A stretch of 64,000 bases of DNA from Allobosea sp. WAO (GCF_001509835.1 NZ_JXTJ01000008.1:186001-250000); one strand, 5' to 3'. Numbered from the stretch's first letter, positions 26,825-35,290 are shown. Notes: generated by a model not told the origin, from the letters alone. Numbers and translations: made by a program.

Positions 26825-26935
26825 CTATCGACCGGTCTGCTGCGGCGTCGGCCAGCCGACCGAGCGGCCGAGGTCGGTGGTGTGGCAGGCCGAGAGGGCG
26901 AGCGCCAGCAGGCTGGCGGCAATCAGGCGTGACAT
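26825..26935 (-). CDS. Very small lipoprotein (36 residues)
   Basis: Reads MSRLIAASLLALALSACHT..., then about 18 mature residues rich in Thr, Gly, Pro and Gln, and a TAG stop. The first 17 residues are a complete lipoprotein signal: Arg, a hydrophobic core, and lipobox 'LSAC' with Cys17. A good Shine-Dalgarno (GGAG) lies about ten bases before the ATG on the minus strand. It sits between parC (convergent) and doxX (same strand, upstream), spaced for possible co-transcription with doxX. The mature peptide is only 20 residues. No family is recognised. Confidence 0.6.
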   Translation of the reverse strand: MSRLIAASLLALALSACHTTDLGRSVGWPTPQQTGR

Positions 26936-26992
26936 GAAACTGCTCCGGTGGGTTGTGCAGGGTGGGTGAACGGGACGGCGCGCCGCGCTGGC

Positions 26993-27400
26993 TCAGTCTT
27001 GGCCGGGTGGCGGCGATCTGAGCGCGGCTTCGATCGTGCGCCGATGCGCGCCGGCGACCAGCAGGCAGAGGGCGAGCAGGGCCAAGGCCGGTAGCGGCGA
27101 GCCGGGCAGGACCGTGAGATGTGTCAGGGCGGCGCCGGCCATGGTCGCTGCCAGCAGCAGGGCGGCAAACCCGGCGAGCGCAGGCAGGAGCAGCACAGCA
27201 GCGCCCGCGAGCTCGATCGCCCCGGTCAGATAGCGGAACCATTGCCCGAGGCCTATCGTGCCGAAGGCCTCGACCATTGGCTGGGCACCGGCGAGCTTGG
27301 CGCCGCCAGCGGCCGCGAAGATGGCTGTGAGAACCGCCTTGACGGCCCACAGGGCGAGCCTGCGCCAGCGCGGAGCTTCCGGGATTTCATGGGCTGGCAT
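26993..27400 (-). CDS. DoxX-family membrane protein (HxlR-linked)
   Basis: 135 residues with four predicted membrane helices (for example 'RLALWAVKAVLTAIFAAAGGAKL' and 'LAGFAALLLAATMAGAAL', quoted in part). The DoxX family signature 'AGGAKLAG...EAFGTIGLGQWFRYLTGAIELAGA' is visible in pieces. The start at 27400 has GGAGAG upstream; a longer open frame to 27763 is the antisense of hxlR. DoxX proteins are often linked to oxidative or electrophile stress and quinone-related redox functions, but the biochemical role is unsettled. It is transcribed divergently from an HxlR regulator, a frequent pairing. Confidence 0.85.
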   Translation of the reverse strand: MPAHEIPEAPRWRRLALWAVKAVLTAIFAAAGGAKLAGAQPMVEAFGTIGLGQWFRYLTGAIELAGAAVLLLPALAGFAALLLAATMAGAALTHLTVLPGSPLPALALLALCLLVAGAHRRTIEAALRSPPPGQD

Positions 27401-27486
27401 CGGTCTCTCCGGGGAATTCCACAAGGCGCGATCGGCGGTTGTTCGCTTTCGCCACATGGAATTCGGGAGTAGAGATCGAAATGACA

Positions 27487-27512
27487 AGTAGGACGGATTT
27501 ACTGGTATAGTA
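27487..27512. promoter_or_regulatory. Candidate HxlR operator (AGTA / TACT half-sites)
   Basis: AGTA (27487-27490), nine bases, TACT (27500-27503), five bases, AGTA (27509-27512). The last half-site overlaps the first base of the hxlR start codon. TACT/AGTA half-sites are the pattern known for the related regulator YodB (TACT-N7-AGTA), though the spacing differs here. A second inverted repeat (GAATTCCA 27414-27421 / TGGAATTC 27457-27464) lies nearer doxX. Confidence 0.35.
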
Positions 27513-27910
27513 TGAAAAACGAGACTAATGGGATCGAGCCGTCGTCCGTCGGGGTGGAGCACCCTGCGGAACCAGATACTTGTCCGAGCGTGGAGGTGGT
27601 CGAGCAGTTCCATGCCGCCATGCGCATGCTGACCGGCAAGTGGAAGGCCGACATCCTCTGGCGGCTCGGGCATGGCACGCTGCGCTTCGGCGAGCTGCGG
27701 CGCGCGATTCCCGGCATCACCCAGCACATGCTGACGACACAGCTTCGGGATCTGGAGGCGCATGGCCTCGTCAGGCGCACGATCTACCCGGAGGTGCCTC
27801 CGCGCGTGGAGTACGAGCTGACGCCGTCAGCCCGCGATCTCGGCCCGGTGTTCAACGAGATCAGGATCTGGTCCGACAAGCACGCGATCGCGCTCAGCCC
27901 ACCGATTTGA
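27512..27910 (+). CDS. HxlR-family (DUF24) winged-helix regulator
   Basis: 132 residues. The HxlR domain is clear: 'FHAAMRMLTGKWKADILWRL', 'LRFGELRRAIPGITQHMLT', 'QLRDLEAHGLVRRTIYPEVPPRVEYELT' (pieces). The only cysteine, Cys24, sits just before the domain in 'DTCPSVEV', the position of the redox/electrophile-sensing Cys of YodB, CatR and HypR. It probably represses itself and the divergent doxX and senses quinones or oxidants; this is inference. No good Shine-Dalgarno precedes the ATG, so a GTG at 27554 or leaderless translation is possible. Confidence 0.85.
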   Translation: MKNETNGIEPSSVGVEHPAEPDTCPSVEVVEQFHAAMRMLTGKWKADILWRLGHGTLRFGELRRAIPGITQHMLTTQLRDLEAHGLVRRTIYPEVPPRVEYELTPSARDLGPVFNEIRIWSDKHAIALSPPI

Positions 27911-27998
27911 GCACGCTGGATCGAGCTTATTTCTGCTGATCGATCAAGGAATTGCGCCGATCTGATGAATCGGTGTGCCAGCGTCTTGAATCAAGCTC

Positions 27999-28637
27999 TC
28001 AGCGGATCGACTGGCCGACCAGCCCGACTTCCAGCCCGAGGGTCAGCTTGTCGGTGACCGCCCATTCGACGCCGGCCCGCGCTTCCGGCCTGACCGCGAT
28101 GTCCGAGCGCGAGAAGGGCGCCGAGAACGGTGTTGCGCCGTAGCGGTAGGTCTCGTTGGCGGCGGCCATACCGAGCTTGGTGTAGAGCAGCACGTCGGGC
28201 GTCGCGAGCACGCCGGCCTTGATCTGGAAGGCGCCGGCAATGTCCTGCGTGTAGCTCGCCTGGCCGAAGCCGGGATTGTTGTAGCCGCCGAAGCCCGGCG
28301 CATATTCCAGCGCTCCGACGATGCCGTAGACGAAGTCGCCGTCGCGCCACATCTTGCCGCCTTCGAGCCCGATTGTCGGGCCGGCGGAGGTGCCATAGTG
28401 CCTCGAACTGGTGACCTGGAAGCCGGTAGAGATGCGCGCGTAGGAGCCCTCCCATTTGACGCCGCCCGGCGCCAGCGTCGGCGCCGACCAAGCGAAGCTC
28501 GGCAACGTCGCAAAGCCCATGAAGGGCAGGAAGGCTTGTGCCTGGGCGGGTTGGCTGGCGAAGGCAAGGCCCGCAAAGCCGGCGATGACGGCAAGGCCTC
28601 TCACTCGTGCCATGACTGCGGGCGCGCTCATTCTCAT
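27999..28637 (-). CDS. Predicted outer-membrane beta-barrel protein
   Basis: 212 residues. A signal peptide (hydrophobic core 'GLAVIAGFAGLAFASQPAQAQA', cleaved about residue 34) is followed by alternating strands rich in Gly, Tyr and Phe ('WEGSYARISTGFQVTSSRHYG', quoted in part; 'FVYGIVGALEYAPGFGGYN'; 'LTLGLEVGLVG'). This fits the small opacity-like/OmpW-sized barrels. The start may be 28637 or 28613 (MARVRG). No specific family or ligand can be named. It stands alone between convergent hxlR and same-strand DUF2336 gene. Confidence 0.65.
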   Translation of the reverse strand: MRMSAPAVMARVRGLAVIAGFAGLAFASQPAQAQAFLPFMGFATLPSFAWSAPTLAPGGVKWEGSYARISTGFQVTSSRHYGTSAGPTIGLEGGKMWRDGDFVYGIVGALEYAPGFGGYNNPGFGQASYTQDIAGAFQIKAGVLATPDVLLYTKLGMAAANETYRYGATPFSAPFSRSDIAVRPEARAGVEWAVTDKLTLGLEVGLVGQSIR

Positions 28638-28693
28638 GGTCTAGCAGGAGAGGGAGCGATTGTCGCGCTTTTGTGGCGGGACGGCTGGCCGCA

Positions 28694-29707
28694 TCAGGCG
28701 ACCTTGGTCTTCAGCCGCAGGAAGCGCATCGTCCGGTCGGCGGTCGCGGCATCGAGCCTGCCATAGTCGCGCAGATCATCCTCGATCGTCTTCGCCGCGA
28801 AGAAGAGCCGCCGCCCGCGCAGGCTGAGCATCGCCCGGAAGGTATCAGTGTCGAGGCTGAGCGCCCGGGCGAGCACGGCGATGCCGCTGACGTCGCGCTG
28901 GAGCAGCACCCGCAGCGCCTGCTCGTTGCTGATCTCCGCGGCCGAGGCGAGGACCTGGGCGAGGTGGAAGGCCCGGTCTTCGTCGGCGAGCAGCGTCACG
29001 ACTTCGGCGAGCGTGCGCACCTGGGCCCGCAGGTCGGCCAGCAGCAGCTTGACCTCGAGCCGCTGCTGCCGCGCCTGTCTGGCGAGGTCGGCGGAATCCT
29101 TGCTGCGCTCTCCCTGTTCGGCGACCTGCTCGACGATACGCAGCACGCGCTGGACCCGCTGCGGCGAGAGGTCGCTGCGGCGCGCCAGCGCCTCACCGAC
29201 CGCGGCGTCGTCGCCGCCGCGCTGGAGCAACCGGTCGAAGCCGTGGTCGGAGAACTGCGCGCCTTCATTGCCGCTGACCGTTCGCAGCACGCCGCTGTCG
29301 CCACGCTCGACCAGGATGTCGGTGACGCTTTCGGAAAGGCGGGCGCGCTCGGCGATCGCCGTCAGATGCGCCTGCGTCTGGCTGACGGCGATGGCGGCGA
29401 GGTCGGTGTCGGTCAGGACCGGCGAGAGCTTCAGCACGAGCTTCGCCACTTCGGAATCGGTGTCGCTCGCGAGCGACACCGCAACCTCATGCGGCAAGCT
29501 TGGCGTCGCCGCGACACTGTCGGCGTATTGCTTGCGGTCTTCGCTCTCGAGATGCGGCAGGGTGCGCAGCGCGATGTCGCCATAGTGCGACTTGGAGGTG
29601 TCGCTGGGTTCACCGTCGAGCAGGAACAGGTCGGTCACGGCATTGAGGAGCTGGCGCCGCGAGTCCGATGACATGTCTGCCGGCATGCGGGAAAGCGACT
29701 GCAACAT
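28694..29707 (-). CDS. DUF2336 domain-containing protein
   Basis: 337 residues, soluble and mostly helical, with HEAT-like repeats ('TDLFLLDGEPSDTSKSHYGDIALRTLPH' in part; 'SDLSPQRVQRVLRIVEQ'; 'ALRVLLQRDVSGIAVLARALSLD'). This is the alphaproteobacterial DUF2336 family. Some members have been tied to stress or cell-cycle regulation, but no activity is established. It ends 'TADRTMRFLRLKTKVA', a characteristic C-terminus. It is divergent from the OpgG/D-like gene with a 289-base shared upstream region in which no clear boxes are seen. Confidence 0.8.
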   Translation of the reverse strand: MLQSLSRMPADMSSDSRRQLLNAVTDLFLLDGEPSDTSKSHYGDIALRTLPHLESEDRKQYADSVAATPSLPHEVAVSLASDTDSEVAKLVLKLSPVLTDTDLAAIAVSQTQAHLTAIAERARLSESVTDILVERGDSGVLRTVSGNEGAQFSDHGFDRLLQRGGDDAAVGEALARRSDLSPQRVQRVLRIVEQVAEQGERSKDSADLARQARQQRLEVKLLLADLRAQVRTLAEVVTLLADEDRAFHLAQVLASAAEISNEQALRVLLQRDVSGIAVLARALSLDTDTFRAMLSLRGRRLFFAAKTIEDDLRDYGRLDAATADRTMRFLRLKTKVA

Positions 29708-29996
29708 GGGTAGGTCCGGCCATTATGAGCGCGCGACGCCGCGAGCGAAGACCGCAACCTGCCTCAGGTCCATTTGATTTAGTCTTAAGCCGACCGGCCA
29801 ATTTGGGTCGTTCGCCAAGTATTGTGCGCGCATGCGTCAAGGGGACCCACAGGGGGCTTCCTGCGAGGTCCGCCCCGGAACTTCCTCCCGACCGCCACGT
29901 TTTCGCGGCACGGGTCACGGCATGGTGACGGCCGACGGATCTTACCCGGAGCTTTGCGTGAACTGTCCTGCCCGAGATGATGTGCGTCTTCCCGAA

Positions 29997-31652
29997 ATGT
30001 TGCAGCCGCCGCGCCGGGAGGCGGCGGCCAGCCCGCCTTCGCGCCGCTCGATTCTCGCGCTCCTCGCCTCGACCGCCATGCTTGCTCCACCGGCGCTCGC
30101 CCAGAACCCAGCTACGCCATCGGGCAGGAACGCAGCGGACGGCCAGCCGCCGGGTACGCCGCGCCCCGGTACTTTCAGCTATGCGGAGGTCGTCAATCAG
30201 GCACGCATCCTGGCCGAGCGCCCTTTCGACGACGCGCAGCCCGATATTCCGGACTCGCTGAGGGCGCTGACCTATGACAGCTATCGCGAGATCAGGTTCC
30301 GCCGCGACAAGGCGCTCTGGCAGAATGACGGAACGGATTTCCGTCTGCAGCTCTTCCATCTCGGCTTCCTGCACGACCGGCCGGTCCAGATCCACGTCGT
30401 GTCGAACGGCAATGCGATTCCGATTCCCTACAACATGGCGCTGTTCGAGTTCGGCAAGGCGCCGGTGCCGCAAAAGCTGCCGGTGTCGCTGGGTTTTGCC
30501 GGCTTTTCCGTCACGACGACGCTGAACAGCCTGAAGCTGCAGGACGAGGTGATCTCGTTCCTCGGCGCCAGCTATTTCCGCTTTCTTGGGCGCGGCCATC
30601 GCTACGGCCTGTCGGCACGGGCGCTCGCGCTCGATGTCGGTGGCGAGGCGGATGAGGAGTTTCCGTTCTTCCGTTCGCTCTGGCTGGAGCGGCCGAAACC
30701 GGAAAGCGTCGATCTCGTCGTTTATGGACTGGTCGATTCACCCTCGGTCAGCGGAGCCTTCCGCTTCGTGGTGACGCCCGGCCCGCAGACCAGCATCGCG
30801 GTGACGGCGACGATCATTCCGCGCAAGCCGATCCAGCGCATCGGCATCGCGCCGTTGACCTCGATGTTCCTCGCCGGCGAGGGGGACCGCGAGCAGCGCA
30901 CCGATTTTCGCCCCGAGATCCACGATTCCGACGGGCTGATGCTCCATACCGGCGTCGGCGAATGGATCTGGCGGCCGATCCGCAACCCGAAGGCGCTGGC
31001 CATCTCCTCCTTCCACGATAGGAACCCGCGCGGCTTCGGCCTGATCCAGCGCGACCGCGAGTTCGGCCATTACCAGGATCTCGAGGCGCACTACCATGCG
31101 AGGCCGGGCTACTGGATCGAGCCGGTGGGCGAATGGGGCGAGGGCCGCGTCGACCTGATCGAGATCCCGACGCAGGGCGAGGAATTCGACAACATCGTCT
31201 GCTGCTGGACGCCGAAGACGCCGCTGGAGCCGGGGCGCCAGACCGAGCTGAGCTACCGGATGACGAGCGTCTCAACGACCGAGACCTTGCACGGCATGGG
31301 TCAGGTCCAGAGCAGCTTTGCGACCGACGATGCGGTGGATGCCGCTGCCGGGCTGGTCCGAAGGCGCTTCATCGTCGATTTCAACGCCGGCGATCTCGAA
31401 TTTTACCTAAGCGATCCCAAGCGTGTCTCCGCGGTGGCCACGGTCTCGGTCGGCTCGGTCACCAACACGATCCTCGATCCCAATTATGCGGCGAAGGGCT
31501 TCCGGGCGATCGTCGACGTCGCGCTGCACCCCGGCGAAAGCACTGATCTGCGCCTCTTCCTGCGGACGCCGTTGCGCTCGCTGACGGAGACCTGGACTAC
31601 CGGCTGGTCGGCTCCCGGCTCCGCACCGCCGCCGGCCGCCAGCGGCGGCTGA
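29997..31652 (+). CDS. Periplasmic glucan biosynthesis protein, OpgG/OpgD family, Tat-type signal
   Basis: 551 residues. The N-terminus carries 'SRRSILALLASTAMLAPPALAQ' (quoted in part), a twin-arginine-type export signal as in OpgD. The MdoG domain fills the rest: 'TYDSYREIRFRRDKALW', 'FLGASYFRFLGRGHRYGLSARALA' (in part), 'QIGIAPLTSMFLAGEG'-like 'RIGIAPLTSMFLAGEG', and 'RGFGLIQRDREFGHYQDLEAHYHARPGYWIEPVG' (in part). OpgG/OpgD act in periplasmic beta-glucan assembly with the synthase OpgH, which is not in the window. Start choice is weak: 29997 gives a compact Tat signal, but 29922 and 29832 are also in frame and none has a good Shine-Dalgarno. Confidence 0.85.
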   Translation: MLQPPRREAAASPPSRRSILALLASTAMLAPPALAQNPATPSGRNAADGQPPGTPRPGTFSYAEVVNQARILAERPFDDAQPDIPDSLRALTYDSYREIRFRRDKALWQNDGTDFRLQLFHLGFLHDRPVQIHVVSNGNAIPIPYNMALFEFGKAPVPQKLPVSLGFAGFSVTTTLNSLKLQDEVISFLGASYFRFLGRGHRYGLSARALALDVGGEADEEFPFFRSLWLERPKPESVDLVVYGLVDSPSVSGAFRFVVTPGPQTSIAVTATIIPRKPIQRIGIAPLTSMFLAGEGDREQRTDFRPEIHDSDGLMLHTGVGEWIWRPIRNPKALAISSFHDRNPRGFGLIQRDREFGHYQDLEAHYHARPGYWIEPVGEWGEGRVDLIEIPTQGEEFDNIVCCWTPKTPLEPGRQTELSYRMTSVSTTETLHGMGQVQSSFATDDAVDAAAGLVRRRFIVDFNAGDLEFYLSDPKRVSAVATVSVGSVTNTILDPNYAAKGFRAIVDVALHPGESTDLRLFLRTPLRSLTETWTTGWSAPGSAPPPAASGG

Positions 31653-31658
31653 GCGGCT

Positions 31659-32858
31659 TCAGGCGGCCGGCAGGCAGGCCGGGCCGAGCGGCTCGAAGCT
31701 CTTATAGGTCAGGATGAACTCCTGGTGCCCGAGCTCTTCCGATTTGGTCCGTGCGCCCTGCGCCAGCGAGACGACGAGGTCGCGGATCTCGGTGCCGACC
31801 TCGTCGAGGCTCGCCCGCCCTTCGAGGATGCGGCCGGCATCGACATCCATGTCGTCGCTCATCCGGCGATAGGTCTCGGGATTGGCGCAGATCTTCACGA
31901 CCGGCGAGATCGCCGAGCCGACGACCGAGCCACGGCCGGTGACGAACAGCACGCAATGCGCGCCGCAGGCGATCAGTTCGGCGATCTCGGCATTGTCGTT
32001 GATATTCGGGAAGCCGAAGCGGACTTCGCCGTCCGGCACCACGTCGAGCAGATAGAGCCCGCCATGCGGCGGCACGTCGCCCGGCTTGATCAGCCCGGAG
32101 ATCAGCGATGCCCCCGACTTGGCATAGGCGCCCATCGACTTCTCCTCGATGGTCGAGAGCCCACCCTCGGCGTTGCCGGCGGCGAAGGAGCCGTAGCCCA
32201 GCGTCGCATAGTAGCGCGCCGCCTTGGCGACCGACTTCTCCAGCTCGGCGCCGAGTTCGGGCGTGATCGCGCGCGCCGCCATGATGTGCTCGCAGCCGAT
32301 CAGCTCGCCGGTCTCCTCGAAGATGCAGGCGGCGCCCTCGGCGATGAGCTGGTCGAAGGCGCGGCCGGCGGCCGGATTGCCGGTGATGCCGGAGGTGCCG
32401 TCGGAGCCACCGCAGACAGTGCCGATCACCAGCTCGCTCACCGCCATCGGTACGGTTTCGGTCTCGTCGAGCAGGGCACGCGCCTCCTCGACCCAGGCGC
32501 GGCCCTCCTTGATCGAGGCGCGGGTGCCGCCGGTGCCCTGGATGACGATGGTCTTGACTGGCCGGCCGGTCGCGCGGACGACCCGCTCCAGCGCGTATTT
32601 GTTGAAGCTCTCGCAGCCGAGCGAGATCAGCAGCACCGCCCCGACATTGGGATGGGTGCAGAGCTGCTCCATCATCCGCTCCGCATAGGGGTTCGGATAG
32701 CAGCCGGGGAAGCCGATCGCGTGGACCTCGTTCTCGCGCCAGGGCAGGGCGATCTCGCGCGCGACGTGGTGGGCGCATTCGACGAGATAGGCGACCGCCA
32801 CGACATTGCGGATGCCCTTGCGGCCGTCGCTGCGCAGATAGCCCTTGAGCCCGCTCAT
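31659..32858 (-). CDS. UxaA-family hydro-lyase, large (C-terminal-domain) subunit
   Basis: 399 residues. It matches the large domain of altronate/galactarate dehydratases: 'LRSDGRKGIRNVVAVAYLVEC' (in part), 'IGFPGCYPNPYAERMM', 'LISLGCESFNKY', 'QGTGGTRASI', 'TVCGGSDGTSGITGNPAAGRA' and 'GRGSVVGSAISPVVKICANPETYRRM' (in part). Family members eliminate water (or sulfite, as in SuyB) from 2-hydroxy acids using a metal. It overlaps the SAF-domain gene by four bases, so the two probably form a two-subunit enzyme. Altronate, galactarate, sulfolactate or another sugar acid cannot be separated from sequence alone. Confidence 0.85.
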   Translation of the reverse strand: MSGLKGYLRSDGRKGIRNVVAVAYLVECAHHVAREIALPWRENEVHAIGFPGCYPNPYAERMMEQLCTHPNVGAVLLISLGCESFNKYALERVVRATGRPVKTIVIQGTGGTRASIKEGRAWVEEARALLDETETVPMAVSELVIGTVCGGSDGTSGITGNPAAGRAFDQLIAEGAACIFEETGELIGCEHIMAARAITPELGAELEKSVAKAARYYATLGYGSFAAGNAEGGLSTIEEKSMGAYAKSGASLISGLIKPGDVPPHGGLYLLDVVPDGEVRFGFPNINDNAEIAELIACGAHCVLFVTGRGSVVGSAISPVVKICANPETYRRMSDDMDVDAGRILEGRASLDEVGTEIRDLVVSLAQGARTKSEELGHQEFILTYKSFEPLGPACLPAA

Positions 32859-33169
32859 TGGGTCGCTCCCGCCTTGCGTTCGTCCTCGAGATGATAGGTC
32901 GGCGTGTAGTCGCTCTTCATGTTCTGGACATGAACATGGCTGCCGGCGGCGATGGCGATGGTCGCCACGCCGATCGGCGCGCCGTATTTCAGGATCTTCT
33001 CGCCGGGCGCGATCGCCCGGCGCGCGACCTTGTGTGCCAGCGGCACATCGCGGTCGAGCGTAGCCGCGCCCGTTCCGGTCTCGATCGCCTCGCCGGCTGG
33101 CAGGCGGGTGCGCGCGACGAAGACGTTGTCGCGGGCGTCGAGCAGGATCAGGCGCGGGTCATGGGTCAT
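32855..33169 (-). CDS. UxaA-family small subunit (SAF domain)
   Basis: 104 residues forming a single SAF domain ('ILLDARDNVFVARTRLPAGEAI', in part; 'DVPLAHKVARRAIAPGEKILKYGAPIG'; 'GSHVHVQNMKSDY'). In UxaA and GarD this is the N-terminal domain; here it is a separate gene, as in the SuyA/SuyB sulfolactate sulfo-lyase. It overlaps the large subunit by four bases and the RraA gene by one base, giving a tightly coupled three-gene operon. Confidence 0.85.
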   Translation of the reverse strand: MTHDPRLILLDARDNVFVARTRLPAGEAIETGTGAATLDRDVPLAHKVARRAIAPGEKILKYGAPIGVATIAIAAGSHVHVQNMKSDYTPTYHLEDERKAGATQ

Positions 33170-33816
33170 CAGAACTTGCCGAACTGCAGATAGGCCTGCT
33201 GGGGATCGGTTCCGGCGAGGATCGCGGTGCGGACCTTGTTCTCGGCCGTGATCGCGGTCTCGGACTTGGTCAGCACTTCCTCGATGATCTCGGCCGGGAT
33301 GCGCACGACGCCATCACGATCGGCCAGGATGTAGTCGCCCGGACGGATCCAGACATCGCCGATCTTGATCGGCTCGTCGACCGCCTTGGGCTGCCAGAAG
33401 CCGACGATGTCGCGCGGCGTATAGGCCTTGAAATAGACCTGATAGCCCATGTCGATCATGAACTCGGTGTCGCGGGCGAGGCCGTCGATGACGCAGCCGC
33501 GCACGCCCTTGTTCTTCAGCGTCTCGGCCGAGAGCTCGCCCATCAGCGCGCAATCCTCGGTGTTGGGCTGGCAGACCCAGACATGGCCGGGCTTGGCGCG
33601 CGAGAGCAGGCCGGTCCAGGCGAGCAGCGTCTCATGCGCGTCGAACTCGCCGGTCTTGCCTTCCAGGGTGAAGGCCGGACCCGCCAGCTTGGTGCCGGGC
33701 AGGAGCGGACGCAGTTCCGGCGGCAGGGTGAAGTCCTTCAGCCCCATTTCGCGCAGGATGTCGTGGATCACGCCGGTGTAGCAGCGCTCGAGGCGCTCGG
33801 TCAGCTGGTCGACCAT
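33169..33816 (-). CDS. RraA-family protein (possible aldolase/decarboxylase)
   Basis: 215 residues. The RraA/HMG-aldolase fold is visible: 'HDILREMGLKDFTLPPELRPLLPG' (in part), 'LAGPAFTLEG', 'ALMGELSAETLKNKGVRGCVIDGLARDT' (in part), 'GDYILADRDGVVRIP'. Some relatives are 4-hydroxy-4-methyl-2-oxoglutarate or oxaloacetate-type metal-dependent aldolases/decarboxylases; others inhibit RNase E. Its position as first gene of an operon with a UxaA-type dehydratase favours a catabolic enzyme acting on a keto-acid. No regulator or transporter gene is adjacent. Confidence 0.85.
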   Translation of the reverse strand: MVDQLTERLERCYTGVIHDILREMGLKDFTLPPELRPLLPGTKLAGPAFTLEGKTGEFDAHETLLAWTGLLSRAKPGHVWVCQPNTEDCALMGELSAETLKNKGVRGCVIDGLARDTEFMIDMGYQVYFKAYTPRDIVGFWQPKAVDEPIKIGDVWIRPGDYILADRDGVVRIPAEIIEEVLTKSETAITAENKVRTAILAGTDPQQAYLQFGKF

Positions 33817-33998
33817 GTTTCCTCCAATACGGGCAGCCAGAGAGAGCGGCGGCCTTCGCGGCTAGCTATCGCCCGTTGCTTCCTGCCCGGGCAAGTGCTC
33901 GTTCTGCAGGTCCGCCGTGCACATCAAACGATTTAGATATCGCTGCGCCGGGGGTAGACATGCCTCCCACGTTTTCCAGTGCTGGTGCCACGCAGCGA

Positions 33999-34745
33999 TC
34001 AGCCGACGCGTTCCCAGCCTTGCGGCATCAGCCGCTCCTGCGGAAGGAAGCGGGCCTTGTACGCCATTTTCGGCGAACCATCGACCCAGTAGCCGAGATA
34101 GACATAGGGAAGGCCGAGCTTGCGGGCGCGCTCGACATGGTCGAGCACCATGAACGTGCCGAGCGAGCGCAGCTCTAGATCGGGATCGTAGACCGAATAG
34201 ACCATGGAGAGCCCGTCGCTCAGCCGGTCGGTCAGCGCCAGCGCGTAGAGATCGCCCTGGCCGCGCCCGGTGAAACCGCTGTCGGGGCCGCGCCGGCGAT
34301 ACTCGACCAGGCTGGTCTCGACATGGGTGTCCTCGATCATCATTGCGAAGTCGAGCGCCGACATCGTCGCCATGCCGCCTTCGGGGTGGCGCACGTCGAG
34401 ATAGCTGCGGAACAGCGAGTAGTGCTCCGAGCGCGGCTGCGGCGGCAGGGCCTCGCCGATCAGGTCGCTATTGCGCGACAGCACCTTGCGGAAGCCGCGG
34501 GAAGGACGGAAATCATCGACGACGATCCTGACGGAGATGCAGGCCCGGCAGGTCTCGCAGGCCGGACGATAGGCGATGCTCTGCGAGCGCCGGAAGCCGC
34601 CCTGCGAGAGCACGTCGTTGAGGTCGCGCGCCCGGCCGCCGACGAGATGGGTGAACACCTTGCGCTCCTCGCGGCCCGGCAGATAGGGGCAAGGTGTCGG
34701 CGAGGTCAGATAGAATTGCGGAGCATCCCGCAGGGGCCGCGTCAC
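33999..34745 (-). CDS. bpt: Aspartate/glutamate leucyltransferase (N-degron pathway)
   Basis: 248 residues. It transfers leucine from Leu-tRNA to proteins with N-terminal Asp or Glu, marking them for ClpS/ClpAP. Family marks are the N-terminal '[23 protein letters not shown]' (in part), the Cys pair in '[16 protein letters not shown]', '[10 protein letters not shown]', '[23 protein letters not shown]' (in part) and '[24 protein letters not shown]' (in part). Length is as expected. It lies downstream of the RDD gene on the same strand. Confidence 0.93.
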   Translation of the reverse strand: MTRPLRDAPQFYLTSPTPCPYLPGREERKVFTHLVGGRARDLNDVLSQGGFRRSQSIAYRPACETCRACISVRIVVDDFRPSRGFRKVLSRNSDLIGEALPPQPRSEHYSLFRSYLDVRHPEGGMATMSALDFAMMIEDTHVETSLVEYRRRGPDSGFTGRGQGDLYALALTDRLSDGLSMVYSVYDPDLELRSLGTFMVLDHVERARKLGLPYVYLGYWVDGSPKMAYKARFLPQERLMPQGWERVG

Positions 34746-34816
34746 GTTCGAAGGGCTCCGTCAATCGCTCCCCGCAAGTGTAGCATTCGCGACGGCGGCA
34801 ACAAGCGCCTCGCGGC

Positions 34817-35290
34817 TCAGGCGCGCACCACGACGAGCCCGGTCAGCAGATCGTGACCGAGGCGCCGGTCCGAGCGCGCCAGGCCGCAGAGAATGTCGAG
34901 GAACCAGAGCGCCACCGTGCCGGCCGCGACATAGAAGAAAAGCGCGTGCACCGCGGCCGCCAGCGCATCCGGGCGTCCACCGGAGGCGGTCTCGACCCGA
35001 AGGCCGGCCATGCGCATGCCGAGCGTCGCCTGCTTGCGCCCGCCGACGGTGATGGCGGCGTAGCCGAGCGCCACCGCGATCGTCGCGCCGCCCATCAGCA
35101 GCCAGGTCAGACCGAAGGTGACGATGCCGAGGATGCCGAGCAGGACGAGGACCATCCAGGTCAGGAAGAACAGCACGACGACGTCGCCGATCCAGGCGAA
35201 CAGCCGCGAGCCCAGCACGCCGCGCGTATCCTGCACCCGGCGCTCCTCCATGGGGAGCGTCTGCTGGCGATAGGAAGAGGGCTGGCTCAT
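34817..35290 (-). CDS. RDD-family membrane protein
   Basis: 157 residues. After a polar N-terminus the RDD domain begins at 'LGSRLFAWIGDVVVLFFLTWMVLVLLGILG' (in part), with three predicted helices. The Arg-Asp-Asp motif is changed to R-x-x-x-x-x-D ('RLFAWIGD') as in many members. 'GRKQATLGMRMAGLRVE' is the conserved cytoplasmic segment. The role of RDD proteins varies (some are ion antiporters), so no function is given. The start at 35290 (MSQPSSYRQ) is chosen over a longer frame to 35428. Confidence 0.8.
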   Translation of the reverse strand: MSQPSSYRQQTLPMEERRVQDTRGVLGSRLFAWIGDVVVLFFLTWMVLVLLGILGIVTFGLTWLLMGGATIAVALGYAAITVGGRKQATLGMRMAGLRVETASGGRPDALAAAVHALFFYVAAGTVALWFLDILCGLARSDRRLGHDLLTGLVVVRA

